A DNA stretch of 64,000 bases from CBCOTE01 sp965112965 (GTDB lineage: Bacteria; Desulfobacterota; Desulfovibrionia; Desulfovibrionales; Desulfovibrionaceae): contig CBCOTE010000022.1 of assembly GCA_965112965.1 (NCBI GenBank), positions 62,001 through 126,000 of the forward strand. Direction: 5' to 3'. Position 1 is the stretch's first letter, and each line of letters opens with the position of its first letter. A program made the position numbers and the translations under genes. Positions 31,601 through 42,812 of the stretch are shown one piece after another. Below the pieces are notes generated by a model. The model was given only the letters and a program-made list of their open reading frames with translations. It did not search any database and was not told the origin of the DNA.

Positions 31601-33505
31601 ATGCCTGTAATCATGGGTACCGCCGGCCATATCGACCACGGCAAGACTACTTTAGTGAAGACCCTCACCGGTATTGACTGTGACCGCCTGGAGGAAGAAA
31701 AACGACGCGGCATCACTATAGAGCTCGGCTTCGCCTACATCGATCTCGCTATAGGCAAACGACTATCCATTGTAGACGTTCCCGGCCACGAACGTTTCAT
31801 CAAAAATATGGTATCCGGCGCCTCAGGTATTGATTTCGTCATGTTAGTCATCGCTGCCGACGAAAGCGTCATGCCTCAAACCCGCGAACACCTAGAAATT
31901 TGCTCCCTGCTCGGCATTAAGTCCGGACTAGTGGCCCTGACCAAAATCGACATGGTAGAACCTGGCTGGATGGAGTTGGTCATTGAGGATGTGCGCACCA
32001 TACTAACAGGCACATTTCTGAACAGCGCGCCCATCGTGCCTGTTAGCTCGCGCACCGGCGCTGGCCTAGACATACTCATGGCCCAACTACTTCACCTGGC
32101 TAGCACCTTCAACCAGCAACCCCGACCCGACCTCTTCCGACTACCCATAGACCGTATTTTCACTATGAAAGGCCACGGCACGGTGGCTACAGGTACTCTC
32201 ATCGCCGGCCAGGCCAACATAGGGGACGATATGCTGCTCTACCCCCGGGGGGTAGCCACAAAAATACGCGGCATACAATCCCACGGCAACACTGTAAAAA
32301 CCGCCCCAGCCGGCCAACGCATCGCGGTGAACCTTCAGGGTCTGGAGGTGGCCAACATAATCCGCGGTGAAGTCCTGGCCCGTCCAGGCACCCTCTTCCC
32401 GCATCAAATCTGGGACGTGGAGCTCTCCTGCTTGTCTTCCTCCCCTAGACCACTCAAAAATCGAACGGAGGTACACTTTCATCATAGTGCGACCGAAGTC
32501 CTGGCCCGACTCTACTTTTTAGATCGTAACCAACTAGCACCTGGCGAGACCGCCTTGACACAGGTACGCTTCGCTGAGCCCATGGTCGGCGTATACAATG
32601 ACCGATGCGTCATCAGGTCCTTCTCTCCCCTGCGCACCGTAGCCGGCGGCATAGTCCTAAACCCCATGGGCCGCAAAATCCACTTGCGCTCGACCGACAT
32701 AGACCGACTAACCTCCTTGGCCGAAAATAATAGCCCGAACATCATCGAACACTGTCTAGCCATGGCCAGGCCCGCCGGTTTATCATTCGCCCAGATACAG
32801 GTGTTGACCAATCTTGAATCAAAGCAACTGGAGCACACCCTGAACGACCTATCAACCCGACAACGCTTGTATTGTTACGATCAAGAAAACCTGATCTACA
32901 CCGGAGAGACCACAGTAGCCGAACTCATAAAAAAAGCACTAGCCTTCCTGACGGAATTCCACAAGCGTGAGCCGATAAAGTTAGGCTTAGCCCGCGACGA
33001 ACTAGCCGCGGTCTGGGGCCGTGGCTTACCGCCCAAGTTGGCCCATTTCTGTATCGAGCACATGCTCAAACTCAGGCAACTAACGGCCGAACAAGAACGT
33101 CTTAAGCTACCCGAGCACACCGTCTCCCTAGCCTCAGATCAAACGAGCCTACACCAGCAACTCCTGGCCACCTATGAACAAGGATGGCTCACACCACCCA
33201 ATTATAAAGATGTGTTAAAAGGCCTGAACATCAACCCCAAAGAGACTGCGTCGGTGTATAAACTTCTGCAGGACCAGGGACTGCTAGTGAAGGTTAATGA
33301 GGATATTTACTTAGTCAAAGGGGCTCTAGAGGAACTCAAAAGGACTATCATGGACTTCTTCGCTGTAAACGAGGAGATGGGACCAGTAGAGTTCAAGGGC
33401 TTGACCGGACTCTCACGCAAGTTTGCCATCCCGCTCTTAGAATTCTTCGACAAACAAAAACTCACCGTGCGCGTTGGGAATAAGCGACGACTGCGGCGCA
33501 AATAA
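31601..33505 (+). CDS. selB: Selenocysteine-specific elongation factor SelB
   Basis: SelB carries selenocysteyl-tRNA to UGA codons marked by a SECIS hairpin. The product (634 residues from the ATG at 31601) has [20 protein letters not shown] with the P-loop, [20 protein letters not shown] (switch I), [19 protein letters not shown], the T/NKxD equivalent LTKIDMV, then EF-Tu-like domains ([17 protein letters not shown]) and the C-terminal winged helices with [31 protein letters not shown] and [16 protein letters not shown] sits eight bases before this ATG; the longer open frame to 31514 is not supported. A C8 run at 31576-31583 lies just ahead of the binding site. Retention implies that at least one selenoprotein is still made; none is visible here. 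Confidence 0.96.
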   Translation: MPVIMGTAGHIDHGKTTLVKTLTGIDCDRLEEEKRRGITIELGFAYIDLAIGKRLSIVDVPGHERFIKNMVSGASGIDFVMLVIAADESVMPQTREHLEICSLLGIKSGLVALTKIDMVEPGWMELVIEDVRTILTGTFLNSAPIVPVSSRTGAGLDILMAQLLHLASTFNQQPRPDLFRLPIDRIFTMKGHGTVATGTLIAGQANIGDDMLLYPRGVATKIRGIQSHGNTVKTAPAGQRIAVNLQGLEVANIIRGEVLARPGTLFPHQIWDVELSCLSSSPRPLKNRTEVHFHHSATEVLARLYFLDRNQLAPGETALTQVRFAEPMVGVYNDRCVIRSFSPLRTVAGGIVLNPMGRKIHLRSTDIDRLTSLAENNSPNIIEHCLAMARPAGLSFAQIQVLTNLESKQLEHTLNDLSTRQRLYCYDQENLIYTGETTVAELIKKALAFLTEFHKREPIKLGLARDELAAVWGRGLPPKLAHFCIEHMLKLRQLTAEQERLKLPEHTVSLASDQTSLHQQLLATYEQGWLTPPNYKDVLKGLNINPKETASVYKLLQDQGLLVKVNEDIYLVKGALEELKRTIMDFFAVNEEMGPVEFKGLTGLSRKFAIPLLEFFDKQKLTVRVGNKRRLRRK

Positions 33506-36500
33506 CCATTCCGTCGCTGCAGCCAAAGACCTGCGAACATAATGACCATTTTTTTCCACCTACCCATTTTATTTTTTTCGGGCTATATTACCAATAATAT
33601 GCTTTTCTTATTATTAATAATACAACTTAGACCTTCACGCGACCTACTGAATTCGGATAATATCTGTATTCATACATTTTCATAAAAAATAACAATCCGT
33701 AAAAAATGAAGAAATGATGTTTATCGCATACAGCAAGCAGTATAGTGCTCATCAAGAGTAGCTGAATAAACCCATCAAATTCAACGAGACCTTCTTACCA
33801 GTATAGTATTTAGCATACTTCTGGTTTATCATCACCTTAACATTAATCACTAAACTGACCTTTAAGGACGTCGGGCTCGCCCGAGCCTGGATTTAGGCGA
33901 CACAAAGCATCAGCTAGGCGTGATGCAACAGAATAAAATTAAATCACAGTCAACACGCTATATAATATGGCTAAATCCAAGCTCATCATGACGCTCTTGG
34001 CCGATAAACATATCCCTAAGAGACATAAACTTGAATACGGCCGCGCTCGAATTTAGATACTTTTCTCAAAAAAACTTTTATGAGATGCAATCAAGGATGA
34101 ATAACGAGCGATAGAAGTTCCAGATAAACTGACCGTATTCAACCTGCAGAGCATATAGCACACGTTCAAACAATGATATTCTCATGCATTCCTACTCTGC
34201 CATAGCCAAGCCCATCTAAACAATGGACGATATCCAGAACGGATCGAAAAATATAACGGCGGGCAGCAAGGAACTATAGGCTAGCACTAAATCTATATAA
34301 GGTATGATCAAACCGCGTCCACAAAGAAGAACTTAGCAGATATGTAAAATTGGCTAGAGCATAGCTCAGAATAGGGACAACACTGAATAAACTGAGGCTA
34401 ACACTATCGAAGCGACCCAGAATATCCAAAAATATAGCGAAGCTATAGCCCAGAGCAAGCAGGCCATAAAAGATATTATCTATAAAATCTCCAGCACTAA
34501 ATATCGCCCAGCAGATCAACGTAATCGCCATTAACACGACTATCGAGGTCGTTTGGGCAGAAGAATAGTAACGCGGGTAATGGTGACCAACAAAATATGT
34601 AAGTTGGCGGAGTGTAACCAGACTACGGCCAGGGAGGTCGGCTAACTGTCCGCCTCCAACTAGGAGTAGTAGCGAGAAGTCCGGATGGCTGCTAGCTAAG
34701 CTGGTGTCGTACCTCTATTAAGATAATAATCTAGTGTAATAAAATCGTCGCATGCAAAAAAAACAAAAATAAAGGCTCTGTGTAGGTCACAGCTGGACCC
34801 TACAGCAGCTGGACCAACTCATACAGCAGGTCTACCAGATTGACCAAAATAACCCTGACAGCACGGTTAAGGTAATTAGCAAACAAGACTAACAACTTCA
34901 GACGAGCATCAGCTTATTCATTATATCCAACCAGAATCTATCTAAATATAAATGACTAAGTTTAAAATTAGAACTCTATATAGATCACACCGGGCCAAGG
35001 CAACAGGACAACTTACATACAAAAATCATCCTGTCCTAAGTTCATAGCCTTGAACCTAAATAACAACACCGAAAGCTCCACAACGAGCATTTCTAACCAC
35101 CTAAAACCAATCAAAAGTGAAGAGCTCACCTAAAGGCCTTTCACTTTCTATTATTTTATCTTTCAGGCTGTCGTCACCTTTAAATTCCAATCTACTCTTA
35201 CCTGTCCATTTAATAAAAATACTTTAAAGAAACATAGGGCATGTGAAAAACACCATTTCTTTCAAGATAGAGCTTAACCCTCCCTTGCGACTATTTTTTA
35301 GTCTTGGTCTTAATCGTTTCCCTCTCATTCATTCCGCTGGAATAGTGCCAACGTCGACAAAAAAACGCGCTTAACGAGGCTACATATTAGTCTATAGCAG
35401 GAAGAGCTGCAGCGTATAGCGTATTCGGATACACTTACGCCATGGGCCAATCTTTGGAGAAAATGTACGCTATAGCGAATAGCGATAAGGAAGATGGGTA
35501 CAATATACTTGATGCTGCTTTCCTTACAGCAGCAATTAATTAGTAAGAGACTCTTGATAAACATTGAGAAACCATGGAACCCATAGCCTAAAAAAGGTAA
35601 AACCATACCCTTGTTAGCACAGAAGAACACGTTGCCCGTAAAGGGGGCAGCCCCCCCTGGTAGGAGTCAATAAAAAATAAAATTGAGCTGGATTTTAAGT
35701 CTAAAAATTTCATGATGGTTATTTCACTGCTGGAATCATTACGGTCAATCATGTACTTGGTATCGGTCAAAGACTTGCCGTCGAAGAGAATTCAAAAACT
35801 ATCCGGACCTTAGGCATAGTCCCAGCAGCCAAGACCTTACCGATAATGATCTTGGTGGCAAACTGTCTCAAGTTAACACTTAAACGTCTATTTCTTTATA
35901 TCTGTATCCATAATATTTGCTAACCTTCCAAGGACAAGCTGGCAGTTATACTAACTGAGTGATGATCTTGCCCCATAACGTCTTTAAAAATCAAGACTAG
36001 TAATAGAATTGTTAATGAGAAAAATAAGAGATAATGCTTGCAATAGATGTTAGTCCACTTAATCGAGATTTTAACGTCATCTATCATACATTCAATTGGA
36101 ATAAGTAATTTTATAATCGCGCCTCAGATACCAACGCAAATATGCCTATATTCTATATAACTAAAACCGCAGCATGTACGCGCCATCTACGTGATACTGT
36201 AAGTCGCATGCATCAGCCATAAACAGCTTAAACGCACCTACGCCGATACAGGCCTGGATGTTGCTAGGCCACATAAGGGCACTTGACTCGAATCAAAACT
36301 ACTATATAAGTGGCTTCGGCCAAGGTAGGTTATGACACAGCGTATAGAGGCCTGGGCTGCTAACGTCTCGAATTAGACAATAAAAAAAACGGCCTGTATC
36401 GTTACTAATCTGGTATCATTTATTTATGGCCGCTCTCACCTTCGACAAAAAAACTCGGCTCATACTATGTTGGAGAATGCTAAGGCATATCCACGGGCAG

Positions 36501-37360
36501 CTCTGTCTCGTCACGAACGTCAAATAACCATTTTATGATATCGGATTTGCTCGATTACTATAACAATTACTTGCTCATGTCGCTATCTTCCTTTTATACC
36601 TTCTCTCTCAATCCACCGTTTGTTGCACAGTACCAGGAACGTGAGGCTATCTTTTATAAACACTACACACACACGAACGAAACAGTCTCAAATCGCTTGT
36701 ACCATTTTAAAGGGGCAGGTAGATAATCGGATGCTGCTGTAAAACTATTAGGATTAAATATTAGCCGCAAGGAACACATTGTCCCAGACAACGAAATAAC
36801 CTTCGTCTTACTCCTAGCTCAACGCTCTCCAGTATTTTGCATGCAGTGAAGGAGTCAATTATAGAATAAAAAATACCCGCGTTGTCCTCCGCGATGCTAA
36901 AGGCACTGAAGTTTGCGTCGTGGTGGCTACACTGAACTGGGCAGGATCGTCTATGGACACACAAAAAAATCAGAGAAAACTACTGTTCGGCATACCCATC
37001 GAGCCAGTTGCATCTCCATAAAGTTTTCTGCATCACAGGACAGGCTGGAAAAGTCATAACATCTCAGTTTTGTAGTCTCGTCCCTGTACCGTTCCTCGCG
37101 TATTCTGACCTATCGTCTAGCGCCGCATTAGTAATCTTAATTTAAGGCAGAGCATTAATATACCACTAGGCAAATACGGACTATGTTGGATATTGTACTT
37201 TATATATAAAATAACAAAAATGTCCAATTTATATGAGCCGAACTGCGTAGAATTGAACAAAAAAAATAGACCCAGGCGCATACGACTCCCGGGAAAAAAA
37301 ACTAGTACAACAAAAAAATTGAGATATGGCGGCTTAATGCCGCCGCGACAAAAAAATCAG
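33506..37360. other. Non-coding/decayed stretch with several unidentified relics
   Basis: About 3.9 kb without an intact gene. On the minus strand 34274-34537 encodes a hydrophobic 87-codon stretch (LICWAIFSAGDFIDNIFYGL). At 35325-35770 the minus strand reads KYMIDRNDSSSEITIMKFLD and SILFFIDSYQGGLPPF, then a frameshift at a G7 run, then GYGFHGFSMFIKSLLLINC. On the plus strand near 36830-37020 there is YFACSEGVNYRIKNTRVVLR followed by DAKGTEVCVVVATLNW, which resembles the end of a PAS domain. None can be named with confidence. Confidence 0.4.
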
Positions 37361-38554
37361 CTATTCGTAGCGCAGGGCGTTAACCACTTCCATGCGACTA
37401 GCACGTACCGATGGATAAAATCCGGCTCCGGCTCCAAGAAATAAAGAAAAACCAAGACTTAGCCCCGAATAGACGAAAAACAAAGCTCGGGAAGGCTGGG
37501 TACGTAAAAAATGCGCCGTAACCTCTATACCAGCATAGCCGAGCAGGATGCCTAGAAGAGCTGCAGCCAGACTCAAACAGATTGATTCTGTAAGAAACTG
37601 AATCATGATATCCTGGTCCTCGGCACCCATAGCCTTCTTTAAACCAATCTCGCGCGTACGCGCGTCCACGGCGCTCATCATACCATTCCAGATGCCGAAG
37701 CCGCCTAAGCCCATCGTAGCAATTACAGAGAGGTATACGAACAGCTCTACAAGCCAATATATGCGGCGAACGTAGATAAGCTGATCCATAGGGGGTTGTG
37801 CAAAGACGTCAGCCGTAGACTGTTGCCTGCCGATAACGCCCAATACCCTGGAAGTTACGGACTCAACGTCGTCCCAGGTATTACAGCGGACGTAGATCTG
37901 TTTTGGTGGCAAATATTGAATACGGGACTGGAAGGTATAATAGGGGACAAAACAATAGTCGGACTGTTCAGTAATAGTGCCGGTCTGGAGCACTCCCACG
38001 ATACGATAAATATCCTCATATATGGGCAGAAGCCTGTCCACCACATCCACAGTGCCGAATAGAATACGAGCGAGCTTTTCACCAAGGACACAGACTTTGG
38101 CTCGGTCACGCATTTCAATAGTGCTAAAAAAAGTGCCGGTCATGGCCCTAAGACCCATAATGTCCCAAAAGTACTCATCTACACCAAATAAGGGATAATC
38201 TACGACCCCAGCACCCCAGTTGGTAAATCCGCTCCCTTTAACGAGCATGGTGACCGAAAGCACACCGGGCATTAAACGCAAGGCCTCTAGAGACTCTTCT
38301 TTAAACCGGTTGTCCTCTTTAATCAGATCTTTTTCATCGCCTTGGTCATCAGATATAGATATATTGATTATTGTAGCAAGACCAATAAAGCTCAGGTCGT
38401 TATTTAAGTTGAACTTGACGTCCTGGCCAAGGGCGAAGATAATGATAAAGCCAGCCGTACTCAGAGCGATAGACAAGAGTACCCAAAAATAGCGCCGACG
38501 TTGGCGGAACACTTGACGTACACTGATGCACAGAAGATCATTGGTAATAAACAT
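37361..38554 (-). CDS. ABC transporter permease, MacB/FtsX type
   Basis: A 397-residue membrane protein. Layout: an N-terminal helix (YFWVLLSIALSTAGFIIIFA), a periplasmic MacB core-like domain of about 220 residues containing LGEKLARILFG and VGVLQTG, then three C-terminal helices with the FtsX-domain signature GIWNGMMSAVDARTREIGLK and KAMGAEDQDIMIQFLTESIC. The stretch RTREIGLKKAMGA is the coupling-helix motif of MacB-type permeases. It ends in VRASRMEVVNALRYE, a normal family ending. These permeases work with a separate ATPase and often a periplasmic adaptor to export lipoproteins, peptides or macrolides. No partner ATPase or adaptor is visible within 1.3 kb on either side. The lone permease may have lost its partners or may use a distant one. 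The frame is intact. Confidence 0.88.
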   Translation of the reverse strand: MFITNDLLCISVRQVFRQRRRYFWVLLSIALSTAGFIIIFALGQDVKFNLNNDLSFIGLATIINISISDDQGDEKDLIKEDNRFKEESLEALRLMPGVLSVTMLVKGSGFTNWGAGVVDYPLFGVDEYFWDIMGLRAMTGTFFSTIEMRDRAKVCVLGEKLARILFGTVDVVDRLLPIYEDIYRIVGVLQTGTITEQSDYCFVPYYTFQSRIQYLPPKQIYVRCNTWDDVESVTSRVLGVIGRQQSTADVFAQPPMDQLIYVRRIYWLVELFVYLSVIATMGLGGFGIWNGMMSAVDARTREIGLKKAMGAEDQDIMIQFLTESICLSLAAALLGILLGYAGIEVTAHFLRTQPSRALFFVYSGLSLGFSLFLGAGAGFYPSVRASRMEVVNALRYE

Positions 38555-39907
38555 AGATATAATTCCGGGCCACAGAAAACTGTATTAAAGCCGCATCAGT
38601 ATAACTGAAACGCGGTTAAAGAAACATGAATCGGCTGGGATTACAAGCCAAGGGAGACAGGAATAATAATCTCACTTCGCGCCCTAATCATGATTAAGTT
38701 GAATTCCAGTCTAAAAACAAGTCATAAGCGATTTTTCTTTCGCTCTCCCCCGCTTCTTATCTTAGTCCAGGCACTATTTTACCGTATTCTACTTGAAGCA
38801 CTCGACCTCAAACATATATTATATATGAAGATAAAAATAACTATCACGCCGCAGGCAGGTACCACAAGTATCTATTATAAGGAAGTCACAACCAGACTGC
38901 AAAAAAATAAAAATAGGGCAGACAACCTTCGACAGATCCGTATTCCATAGTTGTCAAGAATTCATCGAAAAAGATCCGGTAAAACCAGATAAAGGAGTCG
39001 GCACAACGCACAGTCCGTCCGGGCCACCCTCGCAGTATCCGTCCAGAATGGCAAAATTAGGTAGTCGACCATCATAGTAGTCTTATACTATCGACCGGAC
39101 CGCCCCAGTTCCCCCTCCCCCACGAATTTGGTCTAGCACAACAAATTTTCCTGCATCGGTGACCAGTACATCCTATGGACAGAAGTCACTTTAACCGTAG
39201 CCGGTCGGCGGGCGTACTACCGAAATTTTCAACATCAGTCGATGAGCCATTTTTATCAGTATAATAAACTGGATGTTATTATAGACTGCGTAGAGATATA
39301 AAGAGGTTTCATCCAAAAAAATTCAGGAATATACTTGTCTAAACTAATTAAAATTGTGTAGCCGACAGCAATCAAGCCCCGTCCTATATGCAGCAACTAT
39401 ACGCTCAGATCAACCAAAGCCAAATGACTAGGTGGGTCTTGTCGGCGTAGTAGCGCTGTCAATCCTAATGTGGGCCAAACCCAACGAGCGGTCATATCCA
39501 AACAGCTTCTCAGTAACCAGCAAGAACTCCATAATCGAACAGGCAGATTTCGACCACAGCTATCTATGAGTCTAAATCCAGGGCAGTACGTGGCACTCTG
39601 TACGCTCACTAGTAATGTGCTGAAATATGAGATACAATCGCCCTTAATCCCAATAAAATTGGGGGCACACTATCGCTGAATATAGTAGAAAAATAAGGCT
39701 GCTTAGAACTCGCTATCAACTCGAAGTAAATGAATAACGACTTGCTGTAGCCAAACTCCTCAAGTCTGACCGAGCCCAAGATATCTATCGTCACAGCCTA
39801 ACATTTGAACTAGAGTTCATAGGCCCCCATGGTATAGACCATGATGTTCGCGAAGGATAAATCAACCAGATTCTACTTTTTTATTTTGTCCCGAAGAACT
39901 ATTAGCG
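38555..39907. other. Non-coding stretch upstream of the ABC permease
   Basis: About 1.35 kb, where an ATPase or adaptor gene would be expected, with stops in all frames. I looked for Walker A or ABC signature (LSGGQ-like) remnants and did not see any. Open stretches of 60-86 codons are not convincing. Confidence 0.4.
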
Positions 39908-40843
39908 TCAAGTCGACTCACCGTAACTCTCACGATAGCGCGCTATAAAGGCTGCATCATCGAAGACATGCTCTTGGGTGCCGGCCTTCTCCACGCAGAA
40001 ACTAGCGGCTACGGCGCCCATACGCGCCGCCTCAAACAACGACTTGCCTAGAATCAGGCCTTTCATAAGCCCGGCCCGGAAGGCGTCCCCGATGCCCGTG
40101 GGGTCAACTACGGCTGCGGTTCTAGCGGCTGGTATTTCTATGGTGCGTCCAGCCTCTCGGATGCGAACGCCCTGCTCTCCCAAAGTAGTCACCGCAGTCT
40201 CAGTATATTCCAATAAATCGGACACAGTGAGCCCAGTCTTCTGGATAATTAACTCCAGCTCGTAGTCGTTAGTCACTAAAAGTTTGGCCCCGACGAAGGC
40301 CTCCACGAGCTGACTGGCCGAAAGCGCAGTAGTTTGTTGCCCAGGATCAAAAATGTAGGGCAGATTAAGTTGCCGGTAAATTCGCGGATACTCAACCATA
40401 TCCTCAATATTACCCGGGGCGACAATAGCTAGGGCGCCACCGTTCAGACTATGGTCAATGTGAAAACGGGAAGGGTGGCGCATTGCGCCTGGGTTAAAAC
40501 CTGTGATCTGGTTATCAGCCTGATCAGTGGTAATATAAGCGCCGGCAGTATACTCTTCATCGATATGGCGGATGCCCTCCAGAGGTAGATTCAAAGCGCG
40601 CAAATATTTCTCATAAGGTCCAAAGTCGTGTCCCGAACAAGCAAGAATGAGGGGCCGCTCACCTAGTAGACGCAGGGTGTAGGCAATGTTGCCCGCTGTG
40701 CCGCCGAAACGCTCAACGAACTCGTCTACAAGAAAACAGACGTTGAGAATATGTATCTTATCCGGCATAATATGGTCAGCAAACTTACCTGGGAAGGTCA
40801 TGATGTGATCATAAGCCAGGGAACCAGAAACGTAGAGGCGCAT
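39908..40843 (-). CDS. PfkB-family sugar/nucleoside kinase
   Basis: A 311-residue ribokinase-fold kinase. Seen: MRLYVSGSLAYDHIM at the start, the PfkB signature region ERFGGTAGNIAYTLRLLGER, then TAGAYITTDQADNQITGFNP, and the C-terminal signature AAVVDPTGIGDAFRAGLMKG, which holds the catalytic Asp and the anion hole (usually DTTGAGDAF; here DPTGIGDAF). The ADNQITGF phrase and the overall style resemble the adenosine-kinase-like subgroup found in sulfate reducers, but the exact substrate cannot be told from sequence. AAGGAGG lies five bases ahead of the ATG. cutA lies immediately upstream on the same strand (54-base gap), so the two are probably co-transcribed. No decay is seen. Confidence 0.9.
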   Translation of the reverse strand: MRLYVSGSLAYDHIMTFPGKFADHIMPDKIHILNVCFLVDEFVERFGGTAGNIAYTLRLLGERPLILACSGHDFGPYEKYLRALNLPLEGIRHIDEEYTAGAYITTDQADNQITGFNPGAMRHPSRFHIDHSLNGGALAIVAPGNIEDMVEYPRIYRQLNLPYIFDPGQQTTALSASQLVEAFVGAKLLVTNDYELELIIQKTGLTVSDLLEYTETAVTTLGEQGVRIREAGRTIEIPAARTAAVVDPTGIGDAFRAGLMKGLILGKSLFEAARMGAVAASFCVEKAGTQEHVFDDAAFIARYRESYGEST

Positions 40844-40897
40844 AAATACCTCCTTATATTGTGGGCCATAAAAAAAGACTTGTAATGGTTAGCGAGA

Positions 40898-41254
40898 TTA
40901 CGAAGAAAGCAGTATACGACGTCCACTCAGGTGGCCATGGGGCAGTGTCTCCGCGACAATCCATTCCAGGAAGGCGGAATTGCCATCTGCAATGAGCAGG
41001 GCAATCACACAGGGGACTTCATAACTATGCAGGCTACGCACAGCATCCATGAGGGCGGGTAGTTGAGCCGCAGTGGTCTTGGCTATAAAGGCAGCCTCAG
41101 TTACCTCCTGCACCCGACCATCCCACCAAAAGAGAGATTCAACGACGGGCAGGATGTTGACGCAGGCAGCCAAACGGCGCTCCACTAGAGCCCGGCCTAT
41201 ATCCCGGGACTGGACCATAGACTTAGTGATAACATACACAAGATAGGTCTGCAT
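40898..41254 (-). CDS. cutA: Divalent-cation tolerance protein CutA1
   Basis: A small trimeric cytosolic protein of the CutA1/PII-like fold, linked to copper and other divalent-cation tolerance although its exact biochemical role is unsettled. Seen: VYVITKSMVQSRDIGRALVE, RLAACVNILPVVESLFWWDG, EAAFIAKTTAAQLPALM and HSYEVPCVIALLI, all in family order. The frame is open nine codons further upstream to 41281; I start at 41254, giving the usual length of about 118 residues, because it then begins MQTYLVYVIT like the family. The GGAG ahead of it is 12 bases away, rather far, so the start is not certain. It lies just upstream of the PfkB kinase. Confidence 0.92.
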   Translation of the reverse strand: MQTYLVYVITKSMVQSRDIGRALVERRLAACVNILPVVESLFWWDGRVQEVTEAAFIAKTTAAQLPALMDAVRSLHSYEVPCVIALLIADGNSAFLEWIVAETLPHGHLSGRRILLSS

Positions 41255-41281
41255 TATGATTCTTAACTCCGAAGAGGGCAT

Positions 41282-41539
41282 TTAGCAAATATACCTCTCC
41301 TAATATAATTTAGCACAGATCGAGTCATTTGTCATTATCTACGGACGATGGCAAAAAGAGGTAATACAGGCTACAATGATTTTTTCTCTTATTCGCCGGG
41401 CGACCCGATCTAAGGGATTTCTATGGGCCACACCGCCCCATTTCCCACTTCCATCTTATCCTAACCGCCGACTCTCGATCCTTATCCACCATCGCCGACT
41501 TGATTAATCTGGCACTGGAGGTAGTGGCAGGCTGCGTCG
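41282..41539. other. Short non-coding stretch upstream of the nth relic
   Basis: No gene seen; a plus-strand fragment STIADLINLALEVVAGCVAT near 41485-41545 may be the tail of another decayed gene or the start of nth. Confidence 0.3.
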
Positions 41540-42170
41540 CCACTGCCAATCTACTGCCACAATCCTCATATGACGCACGCCCTAGGAGCTGCTTATGACC
41601 ACGATACTAGAGGCCAGGTACACCGACACCGAATCAATCAAGTATTGCCGGGCTCTTCAACCGCTAGCCAGACACCGTGACCATGGCTCAGGCCAGTTAA
41701 CCGACGTTGAAATCATAATTCGACCTACGGGCTTATTCCGAACAGAAGGCAAAATCTAGTAGCTGCGGCACAACTGATAACAGCCGAACCAGCAATCAAC
41801 CGCCGGGCATATAGAGGGGCTCATTGCTCTGCCTGGTGTAGCCCGCAAAACTGCTAATATCGTGCTAGCCAATGCCTACATCATCCAGGCCGGGCTAGCT
41901 GTATACATCCACGTGCACCAACTATCCCGGCGGCTAAGGTTAACTGCACAAAACGACACACGCCATATTGAGCCCAAGCTCATGGCCTTATTTTTCAAGG
42001 CGGTCTGGGGAGAAGTCAACCACTTAATGGTTTTTTTCGGCTGGGAAATCTGCCGGGCTCGCTCCTCACGCTGCAGTGTGTGCAAACTCCTGGGTCGCTG
42101 CCCACGCTCTGGGTGGCCGAGGTCTGAATGGTCAGCAGTCTCGCTACTGACACACTTCCTACTGTATTCT
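41540..42170 (+). pseudogene. nth: Decayed endonuclease III
   Basis: Plus-strand remnants in family order are EIIIRPTGLFRTEGKI (near 41705-41755), then after stops and an indel LIALPGVARKTANIVLANAY (near 41820-41880; the helix-hairpin-helix with the catalytic Lys still present), VHQLSRRLRLTAQN, WGEVNHLMVFFGWEICRARS and the iron-sulfur cysteines in the C-x6-C-x2-C-x5-C pattern CRARSSRCSVCKLLGRC. The catalytic Asp region, normally VDTHV, reads VYIHV, so the active-site Asp is gone. The 5' half contains TAG and TAA codons. Nth removes oxidised pyrimidines in base-excision repair; its loss would raise the mutation rate. Confidence 0.8.
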
Positions 42171-42812
42171 CACCAGGCGACCGCTGAACTACCATCACTA
42201 CTACACTTTATCCTAAAAGCGCTCCATATCCAAAATAGTCCATAATTATGTACGAATCATACCATGTCTTGACGTATACATCCCAACCATGTGCAATCTA
42301 TCGTGCAATGACTTCACTCCTGATGAAGAATCTACAACAATGCCTGATAAAGGATCTACAACAATAGAAGAACTAGGCTCCGCCATGCACCATATACAGC
42401 CCAGAACCATAATGCCGCTGAAGGCCCACGTATTTAGAAATACAAAAAATACAGTTAATAGCAGCTATAGATAAATAATGGCAATAGACCGACCTCTACA
42501 CTCGTCTCAGTATAAGGTCCAAAAAAATGTGCATAATCGCCGTTGGAGGATGCGCTAAAGCCCCATCCATAAGGCATCACTGTAATATTTTGTGGCTATA
42601 CCAAACCGACTTACTCGGCCACTATGACTCATTTTACACAATACTTTACTCAAAAATCTCAAAAAATAAAGCCCAACCCCTATCCATTACCTCAGAGTAC
42701 TATCAACTATCCAACGCCATCCATTGACAAGACCGGTCCGTTATAAGAATATCTACCATCGATTTAGATTCCAACCTGACCAGACATCGTAATATACACC
42801 ATATCCTGCATC
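42171..42812. other. Non-coding stretch upstream of the glycosyltransferase
   Basis: About 640 bases with only short open stretches (61-66 codons) and no recognisable motif. A short direct repeat (GATCTACAACAAT-like) occurs twice around 42328-42367. Confidence 0.35.
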
